Positions 1-5,626 of a stretch of DNA of 9,140 bases are shown piece after piece. A program made the position numbers and the translations under genes. Location: NCBI GenBank assembly GCA_023336875.1, contig JAMBLH010000006.1:1-9140 (forward strand), given 5' to 3'. Source of the stretch: Actinomycetes bacterium. GTDB lineage: Bacteria > Actinomycetota > Acidimicrobiia > Spongiisociales > UBA5794. A model generated the notes under the pieces. The model searched no databases. It was given only the letters and a program-made list of their open reading frames with translations, and was not told the DNA's origin. Every line of letters begins with the position of its first letter. Position 1 is the first letter of the stretch.

Positions 1-165
1 CTCGGCCTAACGCTGGGAGCCGAGATCATTACGGGTCCGATCTTCATCGCCCTACCTCTGATCCTTGCCGGTGTCGGCCTCACTGCGACGGCACGTTCCA
101 AACCGGAGCGCTCTGCTGCCGAGACGGTCGCTCGCTTTCCGAGCCCTCTGAAGGATGCAGCCTGA
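1..165 (+). CDS. C-terminal end of a probable DMT/EamA-type membrane transporter (partial)
   Basis: An open frame enters from the left edge in frame 1 and stops at TGA 163-165, giving 54 residues. It reads as one hydrophobic helix (around GPIFIALPLILAGVGL) preceded by a Gly-Ala-Glu and followed by a short polar tail rich in Arg, Lys and Glu. A Gly-x-Glu just before a last helix that ends in an 'AG' turn is typical of the final transmembrane segment of EamA/DMT-superfamily exporters. This assignment rests on style alone, since about four fifths of the protein is missing. The next gene begins about 107 bases downstream on the same strand, so the two could be co-transcribed. If so, the transporter might move the substrate or product of the ATP-grasp ligase, which is inference. 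Any other small polytopic membrane protein could end similarly. Confidence 0.5.
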   Translation, partial: LGLTLGAEIITGPIFIALPLILAGVGLTATARSKPERSAAETVARFPSPLKDAA

Positions 166-260
166 GCGGGTCGCGAGAAGACGTGTCCGCACGATTCGTC
201 ATTCTCGTTGCAGTACGGAATTATCATCATCATCATAGGGTTAACTTCATCACCCAGCAG

Positions 261-267
261 AGAGAAG
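261..267 (+). promoter_or_regulatory. Ribosome binding site deciding the start of the ATP-grasp gene
   Basis: The purine run AGAGAAG lies 5 bases before the GTG at 273. The frame is open further upstream to a GTG at 183, but that one has no comparable site. The 30 extra residues it would add (including four consecutive His from an ATC repeat) do not resemble an ATP-grasp N-terminus. Confidence 0.55.
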
Positions 268-272
268 ACCAC

Positions 273-1199
273 GTGTCGATAGCGATTCTCCACGAGCATC
301 CCCAATGGAACGAACCGCTGTTCGCTGAGATGGAACGCCGTGGTCTCGATTGGGTCTCAATCGATGCATCCAACGGAGGATTCGACCCGACAGTAGCCGG
401 TGACTGGAGCGTTCTCGTGAATCGTATGAGTCCATCTGCATGGACGCGTGGGCACATGGCTGCAATGCTCGAAACACCCGAGTTCCTGAGCAACGCTGAA
501 TCTGTAGGGATTCCTGTCATCAACGGCTCTGAGTCCTTCAGCTACGAACTCTCCAAGAGGAAGCAGTTGGATTTGCTTCGGCGTAAGAGGGTTCGCCATC
601 CCGAGGGGCGCCCCGTTCTCAACTCGGACGAGATCGTTGGTGCTGCGATTGATCTGACGTTCCCAGTGCTCGTGAAGCCGAACATTGGTGGTAGTGGTGC
701 TGGTATCACCGAATACCAGACGCGTGAGGAACTGGCTGGTGCTGTTGAAGCGGGACTGGTTGACGATCTCGGACCCGACGGTGTTGGGCTGGTCCAGGAG
801 AAGCTCCCGGCGAGAGGAAACTCAATCGTGAGGGTTGAGATCCTTGGCGGAAGGTTCCTCTATGCCATCCGACTGCAGCTACAGCCTGGTTCCTTCAACC
901 TCTGCCCGGCCGACTATTGCGATCCGGTCAGCGGCGTCGCCGACGCAGGTGACCTCGTCGATGCGCATGTTCCTCCGGGTCCGATCATCGCCGAAGCTGC
1001 CCGGATCATCGAGGCGACAGGCGCAGACCTCGGCGGTGTTGAGTACTTGGTCAATGACCGAGATGGCGAAGCCTACTTTTACGACATCAATGCTCTGTCG
1101 AACTTCGTGGCGGATGCACTCAACGTGATTGGCTTCGACCCCTTCATACAGCTCGTGGATTTCATCGAAGACAGGGCGAAGTACCCGGTGCTGGCCTGA
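273..1199 (+). CDS. ATP-grasp (RimK-like) carboxylate-amine ligase, substrate unknown
   Basis: The protein has 308 residues from the GTG at 273. It starts MSIAILHEHPQW, a Rossmann-type pre-ATP-grasp beginning, and has a purine-rich ribosome site in front. Visible ATP-grasp marks are the nucleotide-binding strand and glycine loop FPVLVKPNIGGSGAGI (about residues 130-145), the hinge strand VQEKL (174-178), and the late metal-binding residues Glu257 (GGVEYL) and Asp271/Asn273 (YDINALSNF). A Cys-Pro-Ala-Asp-Tyr-Cys segment (FNLCPADYC) sits between the hinge and the metal site. ATP-grasp enzymes activate a carboxylate as an acyl phosphate and join it to an amine or similar nucleophile. Which acid and amine are used cannot be read from the sequence. 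It is probably cytosolic, as no signal peptide is seen. A membrane transporter tail precedes it and a phosphoribosyltransferase remnant follows. The family call is secure; the function is not. Confidence 0.85.
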   Translation: MSIAILHEHPQWNEPLFAEMERRGLDWVSIDASNGGFDPTVAGDWSVLVNRMSPSAWTRGHMAAMLETPEFLSNAESVGIPVINGSESFSYELSKRKQLDLLRRKRVRHPEGRPVLNSDEIVGAAIDLTFPVLVKPNIGGSGAGITEYQTREELAGAVEAGLVDDLGPDGVGLVQEKLPARGNSIVRVEILGGRFLYAIRLQLQPGSFNLCPADYCDPVSGVADAGDLVDAHVPPGPIIAEAARIIEATGADLGGVEYLVNDRDGEAYFYDINALSNFVADALNVIGFDPFIQLVDFIEDRAKYPVLA

Positions 1200-1253
1200 C
1201 GTCAGAGCACGCTGGCTCATCATGGGCGCCGGTGCCGTGTAGGACGCGTTGAC

Positions 1254-1344
1254 GGTTTACGGTTCGTCCCCCCAGATGTGAGGTCTGATGACAGAAAACA
1301 GCGGTGGTCCCAATCGCGAGATCCTCACTTGGCCCGACTATTTG
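1254..1344 (+). repeat. Duplicated leader and gene start, copy 1 (degraded)
   Basis: This segment matches 2181-2272 in order: the element GGTTTACGGT (1254-1263), a TGAGGT ribosome-site block, ATGACAGA at the start codon, and a 29-base block at 1312-1340 with 25 identities to 2241-2269. Upstream element, translation start and coding start are all shared, so this is a diverged duplication and not a chance motif. Similarity fades after about 1372. Confidence 0.75.
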
Positions 1345-1422
1345 ATGGCGTTGGTCAGATCGGCGATCAGGCGCACCAGTCGCAAAGGGCGGGGTTTTGT
1401 CACTCCTCGGGGCACTAGTTAG
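1288..1422 (+). pseudogene. Truncated remnant of a phosphoribosyltransferase gene
   Basis: Translation from ATG 1288 gives MTENSGGPNREILTWPDY, which matches the start of the intact phosphoribosyltransferase encoded from 2220 (nine residues, REILTWPDY, are identical in a row). After the Tyr the frame leaves the family. The DNA TCAGATCGGCGATCAGG (1355-1371) still resembles CAGATCGCCGACGATGGG in the intact gene, but in a different frame and at a shortened distance, so a deletion with frameshift is likely. The frame reads on to TAG 1420-1422 (44 codons) and overlaps the 3' end of the opposite-strand cyclase gene by 8 bases. All catalytic parts, including the PRPP loop, are missing, so no enzyme can be made. 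A short peptide could still be translated, because the ribosome site and start are intact. Confidence 0.7.
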
Positions 1423-2077
1423 GCACGGCTGCGAAAGCGCGGACCGTGAAGGTTCCGGCGCCCTCGATCTTCGGCGGTACGGCCGTGAACTCGAATCCGC
1501 TCTCAGGCAAAGCCGCCAAATTGGTCATGTGCTCGACGATTGGAATATCTGCTCGAAGCAAACCTGCATGGAGCGGTCGGTCCGTGCCGTCCATGGAGTC
1601 AATGTTGAGCGAGTCGATCCCGACGCAGGCGACGTCCGCGTTCACGAGCGCTTCGGCCGACCGTGCGGTTAGGTGCGGATGGGCATCGAAGTAGGCGTCA
1701 GTGCCGAAGTGATCCGAGTGGTCGGTGCGTACAAGGACTGCGTGACCTTCAAGGCCGACGAGTTCAGCAGCGGTGATGTCGATTTCAGTTTCACCGCGAC
1801 GATCGAGGCACACAGCTGGAACTCCAGCTACTCGCTCAAGATCCAGACCGGTGAGATCGTGTCCATCTGCATAGCGATGGAATGGGACATCGAGATAGGT
1901 GCCGGTATTGGTGCAGAGCGTGATGAGTCCGATCTGGAACGTGATCCCGGGCCCATACGCCTCTTCTGCGGCCTCTCGTGAAAGATGCGTGGCGACGATG
2001 GGGGTGGGGAGTCCTGGATACGTCTTCATACCATCGATGATCGTGTGACTGAGATCGATCAATGTCCTGCTCGTCAT
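1415..2077 (-). CDS. Cyclase/kynurenine formamidase-family metal hydrolase
   Basis: The protein has 220 residues from ATG 2077, beginning MTSRTLIDLSHTI. This is the usual start of the cyclase family (PF04199), whose members include KynB arylformamidase and isatin hydrolase. The frame is open to 2257, but the 60 upstream residues are Arg/His-rich and unlike the family, so 2077 is chosen. Other family marks are NTGTYLDVPFH (57-67), a VGIDSLNID block (152-160), PLHAGLL with His170, Glu182, and the C-terminal PPKIEGAGTFTVRA segment. Length fits the family (about 200-260 residues). In the metal motif HxGTHxDxPxH the first two His are replaced by Asn57 and Tyr61, while Asp63 and His67 remain. The substrate may be an amide or lactone-like compound, but it cannot be named. 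The gene diverges from the phosphoribosyltransferase gene across 142 bases, so they may share regulation. The upstream ribosome site (GAGCGAGG) is moderate. Confidence 0.85.
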   Translation of the reverse strand: MTSRTLIDLSHTIIDGMKTYPGLPTPIVATHLSREAAEEAYGPGITFQIGLITLCTNTGTYLDVPFHRYADGHDLTGLDLERVAGVPAVCLDRRGETEIDITAAELVGLEGHAVLVRTDHSDHFGTDAYFDAHPHLTARSAEALVNADVACVGIDSLNIDSMDGTDRPLHAGLLRADIPIVEHMTNLAALPESGFEFTAVPPKIEGAGTFTVRAFAAVPN

Positions 2078-2180
2078 GGATTCGCCTCGCTCGGGTCGTG
2101 TGCAGGAAAGCGTATGCAATCTTGAGCGGCAATGTTGTCGGTGCGAGCCGTCGATCTGGCCACGCGTAGGCCAGCGGGGT

Positions 2181-2272
2181 GGTTTACGGTGCCTTCTACG
2201 TCGATTATGAGGTGCGATGATGACAGACGATGCCGGTGTGGAGCGCGAGATACTCACATGGCCCGACTACGG
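2181..2272 (+). repeat. Duplicated leader and gene start, copy 2 (intact gene)
   Basis: This is the partner of 1254-1344. GGTTTACGGT lies at 2181-2190, followed by the TGAGG ribosome site (2208-2212), the doubled ATGATG and the shared coding start. Compared with copy 1, the spacer between the element and the start is about 5 bases longer, part of which is the duplicated ATG. Confidence 0.7.
2208..2212 (+). promoter_or_regulatory. Ribosome binding site of the phosphoribosyltransferase gene
   Basis: TGAGG lies 7 bases before the ATG at 2220 and 4 bases before the ATG at 2217. Spacing favours 2220. The degraded copy agrees, since its only ATG (1288) corresponds to 2220. Confidence 0.55.
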
Positions 2273-2726
2273 GGTTGGCGTGCGTGAGTTGGCACGACAG
2301 ATCGCCGACGATGGGTTCGAGCCTGACATCATCCTGGGTATTGCGCGGGGCGGGCTGATCCCAACGGGGTCCCTTGGATACGCCCTGTCGATCAAGAACT
2401 GCTACATGATCAACGTCGAGTATTACACCGACGTCGACGAACGCCTTGATGTCCCCGTGATCCTCCCGCCCTATCTGGAGCTCGTTGATCTCCACGATTC
2501 GAACGTCCTCGTAGTCGACGATGTGGCCGACACGGGGCACACGCTTGCAAAAGTGTACGAATTCGTGACGCACTCCGTGAACGAGACGCGCGCCGCCGTC
2601 CTGTATGAGAAGCCGGCGTCCGTTATCAAGTGTGACTACGTGTGGCGTCGTACCGATCGGTGGATCAACTTTCCCTGGTCGTCGGAAACGCCGATCATTG
2701 CACCGTCCGCTGGAAGCGAGGCGTAG
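2220..2726 (+). CDS. Phosphoribosyltransferase-family protein (type I PRTase, COG2236-like)
   Basis: The protein has 168 residues from ATG 2220; an ATG at 2217 would add one Met. The type I phosphoribosyltransferase fold is marked by IILGIARGGLIPTGSLGYAL (37-56) and by the PRPP-binding loop VLVVDDVADTGHTL (96-109), with its paired acidic residues and Thr-Gly. The end WINFPW (148-153) is typical of the small hypoxanthine/xanthine-type predicted PRTases grouped as COG2236. Such enzymes exchange pyrophosphate on PRPP for a purine or related base. The hood region that sets base specificity is not diagnostic here, so salvage of xanthine, guanine or hypoxanthine is only a likely role. It is probably cytosolic. 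The neighbours are the divergent cyclase-family hydrolase and a broken second copy of its own 5' end. It faces the class III cyclase gene tail to tail with a 54-base gap. Confidence 0.85.
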   Translation: MTDDAGVEREILTWPDYGVGVRELARQIADDGFEPDIILGIARGGLIPTGSLGYALSIKNCYMINVEYYTDVDERLDVPVILPPYLELVDLHDSNVLVVDDVADTGHTLAKVYEFVTHSVNETRAAVLYEKPASVIKCDYVWRRTDRWINFPWSSETPIIAPSAGSEA

Positions 2727-2780
2727 CAACACCCGCGCAGGGATCAGCCGTTGACACTCTGAGGTCGGCATCCGTAGTGG

Positions 2781-4508
2781 TCAGATTGAGAGGAGTCCTG
2801 CGCTCTCGAGGTCGTGTCGCCAACGATCTACGAACTCGTCATCCTGATAGGGGTTCGACAGAAGCCACTGCGACGTGTCTGCATCGGGGAAGCGATCGAC
2901 GATCAAGGCTCCAGTCGCCTGCGCTCTTCGGTCGAGACCGAGATGGCTCTGCGATGCGGCCAGCACCAGTAGCGCCTCGATATTCTTTGGCTGGTGCTCA
3001 AGCACTTCTTCAGCGACGGCTGCTGCCTCTTCGAACTTCTGCCCCACGTAGTACGAACTCGCGAGCACTGTGGGATACCACGGCTTGTTGACAGGGCTGA
3101 GATCCATTGCCTGATCGATGAGCACAACCGCCTGTTCCCATTGCCCGAGATATCTTCTGATGCTTCCCTCCATCGCCCAGGTCAGATCGCACGTGGGCCG
3201 CAGGATCTTGGCCTTTGCTATTCCCTCCAGGGCTGCGTCCGCATCTCCACCTTCGAGTTCTACTGCTGCGAGGATCATTGCGGAGAGACCGGTGTTGTCA
3301 CCCAGATCGAGGCCGTGTTGCGCGTTGGCTCTGGCTTCCTCGAAGGCCTCAGCTCGATCGTTGACGAGTCCGTCGCGCGCACCCATCCATTGGGTGAAGG
3401 CATATAGAACAGGACCTACTGCATTGGTTGGAGCGTCCGCTCGCAGCTCACGAAAGAGCTCATTGGCTCGATTCCATCCATTCCGTGTTCCGGCCGTCAA
3501 GTTGTACCAGCCTTCGTACACCTTGGCGATTGCCTCCGGGTTCCCGAGTTCCTGATAGACGCGAGCGGGTTCACCGACGATCAATTCGATCTCGAAGGCA
3601 CGCACGATGTCGGTCGCCAGCGCGTCCGAGATGTCGAAGAAGCCATCATCTGAGCAGTCCCACTTTCCCACCCAGAGCACACTTTGCGTCAGGACATCCC
3701 TTATCTGCGCCCAAAGACGGATTCGCGATCCTGCCTGGAGGATTCCAGATAGGAGCATATATCGCACGTTTGGAGGGGCCTGTTCCGTTTCGCCGACGTG
3801 TCCTCCGGAAGTGGTCACATCCACGACGTCGAGATTGCGGAGATTGATAAGTCCGGAAACGACATCTGAAAGAAGGAAGGCGGCAATCGGCTTGAGGCTG
3901 TCCGCGTCGCTGGCGATGTGCATTGGGAGCACGGCCACGCTTGGAGTCCCGAGTGAGAGTGGGCGTTTCGGGTTGGGTGCGGTGTCACCTTCAGCCGGCA
4001 GGTCAGCAAAGTCGTATACGTGGACTTGCTCAGGGATATTCTTGAGCCGCTGCATGCCATTCGATCTGAATCGGAAACTCGGCTCATCGAGTGCGCGGAA
4101 TACCTCACCCGAGATACTGAGTCCGCCGGGTTGGGCGATCGACTGGATCCTTGCAGCGATGTTCAGTGCATCGCCGAGGTGTGAACCGTCCTTGTCAATG
4201 TGCACAGGCCCCATGTCGATTCCCATTCGGAATCGAAGGCGAAGGTACTCCGCGATGGAAGCGTTCTCGACCGCCACAACGTTCGTAATGGTTATTGCGG
4301 TGCGGACCGCTTGCTCCGGACGGTTGAATACGGCCATGAAGTTGTCCCCGACAAAGTTGAGCAGCGATCCACCGCCAGCCGCTATCTCGTCTGCAACGAC
4401 CGTCCGCACCTTCCGAAGAGCTGTTGCGGTGTGCTGTGCATCGTCGGCCATGAGACGGCTGTAGCTCACTATGTCGGCGTTCAGCGCCACAACCACGGGG
4501 TCAGACAT
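2781..4508 (-). CDS. Class III nucleotide cyclase-like domain with TolB-like and TPR regions
   Basis: The protein has 575 residues from ATG 4508. No convincing ribosome site precedes this start, so the exact start is uncertain. Residues 5-167 form a class III cyclase homology domain: metal residues Asp12 (NADIVSYSRL) and Asp55 (LLNFVGDNF), then GIDMGPVHI and LGDALNIAAR with Asn116 and Arg120. The usual adenine-recognising Lys is Asn51 and the usual second specificity residue (Asp/Thr) is Ser109. Residues about 188-310 match the TolB-like segment often joined to such cyclases (SVAVLPM, then a predicted strand pair and LWAQIRDV). Residues about 330-570 are helical with TPR character, clearest at 475-526. 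No membrane helix is seen, so it is probably a cytosolic signalling protein. It lies 87 bases downstream of metF on the same strand and could be read through from it. Its product could be cAMP, another cyclic nucleotide or none. Confidence 0.85.
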   Translation of the reverse strand: MSDPVVVALNADIVSYSRLMADDAQHTATALRKVRTVVADEIAAGGGSLLNFVGDNFMAVFNRPEQAVRTAITITNVVAVENASIAEYLRLRFRMGIDMGPVHIDKDGSHLGDALNIAARIQSIAQPGGLSISGEVFRALDEPSFRFRSNGMQRLKNIPEQVHVYDFADLPAEGDTAPNPKRPLSLGTPSVAVLPMHIASDADSLKPIAAFLLSDVVSGLINLRNLDVVDVTTSGGHVGETEQAPPNVRYMLLSGILQAGSRIRLWAQIRDVLTQSVLWVGKWDCSDDGFFDISDALATDIVRAFEIELIVGEPARVYQELGNPEAIAKVYEGWYNLTAGTRNGWNRANELFRELRADAPTNAVGPVLYAFTQWMGARDGLVNDRAEAFEEARANAQHGLDLGDNTGLSAMILAAVELEGGDADAALEGIAKAKILRPTCDLTWAMEGSIRRYLGQWEQAVVLIDQAMDLSPVNKPWYPTVLASSYYVGQKFEEAAAVAEEVLEHQPKNIEALLVLAASQSHLGLDRRAQATGALIVDRFPDADTSQWLLSNPYQDDEFVDRWRHDLESAGLLSI

Positions 4509-4595
4509 TGGGGTTACGTGAGGAGTACATCGCGTTATTCAAGCAGTATCCACGCGGATGCATCACGACGCACTCTGGCGAGCCGTTTCCGACCG

Positions 4596-5540
4596 TTAGA
4601 TGTTCAGCTTTGCCAGTACAGAGTTGACGGCTCCTGACCTCGTCATGACGAAGAAATGCAGTGACGGGGCGCCAGCCCCGATGAGTTCCCTCGACTGCTC
4701 GACGGTCCACGCAACACCGATGTCCCGTGCGTGGTCCGGTGATGAGCTGATCTCGTGGGCCAATGACTCGGGGACGTCGCAGTGGAAGGTGCGGGGAATC
4801 GATGTGAGCTGTCCTGCATTCGTGAGCACTCGCAATCCTGGGATGATCGGTACGTCGATGCCCAGATCTCGACACTCGTCCACGAATGAGAAGTAGTGCG
4901 CGTTGTCAAAGAACATCTGAGTCACGATGTACTCTGCCCCCGCGTCCACCTTCCGCTTCACAGTCCTCACGTCCGCACTTAGGTTCGGTGCCTCGAAATG
5001 CTTCTCCGGGTAGCCAGCGGCACCGATGCAGAACGCCGTCGGATAGGGATCTGATAGGTCCTCGAGATACCGACCGTCGTTCATGGCGGCGATCTGGCTG
5101 ATGAGGTCGCTCGCGTAGTCGTTGCGACTCCTACCGTCGTGCAACGGCTTCTGCCGCCCCGTGAAGTCTCCTCGAACTGCGAGCACGTTGTCGATACCGA
5201 GGTAGTGCAACTCGATCAGGAAGTCCTCGCTCTCCTCACGAGTAAAACCCTCGCACAACACATGTGGAACGGCATCGATGTTGTACTTGTTCTGGATGAG
5301 GGCGCAAATGCCAAGCGTGCCTGGTCGCTTTCTTGTCACTCGTCGACGAACGCCATCGGGTATGTCGTCGTACACCACCTCGGCGGCGTGGCTCGTGATG
5401 TCGATAAAGGGCGGGCGGTGTTCGGCGAGATCCTCGATCAGGCCAAGCAGGGTTGCAAGATCGCCGCCGCGCGTTGGCGGGATGATCTCGAAACTGATGA
5501 GCGGCTCCTTGGCCAGGGCGAGGTGTTCAGTGACCTTCAT
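4596..5540 (-). CDS. metF: 5,10-methylenetetrahydrofolate reductase
   Basis: The protein has 314 residues from ATG 5540, and an in-frame TAG four codons upstream fixes the start closely. This FAD enzyme reduces 5,10-methylene-THF to 5-methyl-THF, the methyl donor for methionine synthesis. Family marks are SFEIIPP with the catalytic-type Glu18, VPHVLCEGF with His93, NVLAVRGD with Asp125, AGYPEKHFEAPN (174-186), VTQMFFDN with Gln208, and VPIIPGL (230-236). Length fits bacterial MetF (about 290-320), without the C-terminal regulatory domain of eukaryotic enzymes. The AGYPEKHFEAPN and AEYIVTQMFFDN wording recalls the form common in Bacteroidota, from memory of the family. The gene diverges from metK across 86 bases, linking folate-borne methyl supply with SAM synthesis. 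The ribosome site (GGTAGG) is weak and distant. The identification is very secure. Confidence 0.96.
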   Translation of the reverse strand: MKVTEHLALAKEPLISFEIIPPTRGGDLATLLGLIEDLAEHRPPFIDITSHAAEVVYDDIPDGVRRRVTRKRPGTLGICALIQNKYNIDAVPHVLCEGFTREESEDFLIELHYLGIDNVLAVRGDFTGRQKPLHDGRSRNDYASDLISQIAAMNDGRYLEDLSDPYPTAFCIGAAGYPEKHFEAPNLSADVRTVKRKVDAGAEYIVTQMFFDNAHYFSFVDECRDLGIDVPIIPGLRVLTNAGQLTSIPRTFHCDVPESLAHEISSSPDHARDIGVAWTVEQSRELIGAGAPSLHFFVMTRSGAVNSVLAKLNI

Positions 5541-5626
5541 GTCGGCGGGAGCCTACCATGGGCGAGAACGGGCTCTTCAAAGCTGTGGCCCAACGATCCT
5601 CAAGATGAACAAGGAGTTCTGCGTCA
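5541..5626 (+). promoter_or_regulatory. Divergent metF/metK intergenic region with short inverted repeats
   Basis: These 86 bases must hold the translation signals, and probably the promoters, of both metF and metK. GAGCC (5549-5553) and GGCTC (5571-5575) form a 5-bp inverted repeat with a 17-base spacer, extendable by two G-T pairs. GGGC (5570-5573) could instead pair with GCCC (5588-5591), so the two stems exclude each other. No convincing -35/-10 pair was seen on either strand, and no match to a SAM riboswitch class known to me. Confidence 0.3.
5611..5616 (+). promoter_or_regulatory. Strong Shine-Dalgarno of metK
   Basis: AAGGAG lies 10 bases before the ATG at 5627. It is the best ribosome site in the window and supports that start. 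The start is also confirmed by the protein beginning with the conserved MetK RFTSESVS segment. Confidence 0.75.

Noticed and set aside
183..272. Longer ATP-grasp start with a four-His run near its N-terminus
   Set aside because: The His run comes from an ATC repeat. The extra 30 residues do not fit the family, and a good ribosome site supports the GTG at 273.
1196..1205. Perfect palindrome CTGACGTCAG at the ATP-grasp stop codon
   Set aside because: Only ten bases, no spacer or U tract, and not repeated elsewhere in the window. Too short to call an operator or terminator.
2078..2257. N-terminal extension of the cyclase-family protein to an ATG at 2257
   Set aside because: The 60 extra residues are Arg/His-rich, overlap the opposite-strand phosphoribosyltransferase start, and lie before the natural family start MTSRTLIDLSH.
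2205..2771. Minus-strand open frame of 188 codons opposite the phosphoribosyltransferase
   Set aside because: It is a shadow of the plus-strand gene, which carries a clear PRPP loop, and has no family similarity of its own that I can see.
2727..2780. Terminator between the convergent phosphoribosyltransferase and cyclase-TPR genes
   Set aside because: Only a 4-bp stem could be drawn and there is no T-rich run, so no terminator is called.
3607..4464. Plus-strand open frame of 285 codons opposite the cyclase-TPR gene
   Set aside because: Ser/Arg-rich translation with no recognisable domain. The minus strand clearly encodes the conserved cyclase domain here.
4509..4595. Promoter or terminator between metF and the cyclase-TPR gene
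   Set aside because: No stable hairpin or recognisable -35/-10 pair was found, so transcriptional linkage remains open.
5541..5626. SAM riboswitch upstream of metK or metF
   Set aside because: The gap is only 86 bases and none of the SAM-I, SAM-II or SAM-IV landmarks I know are visible.
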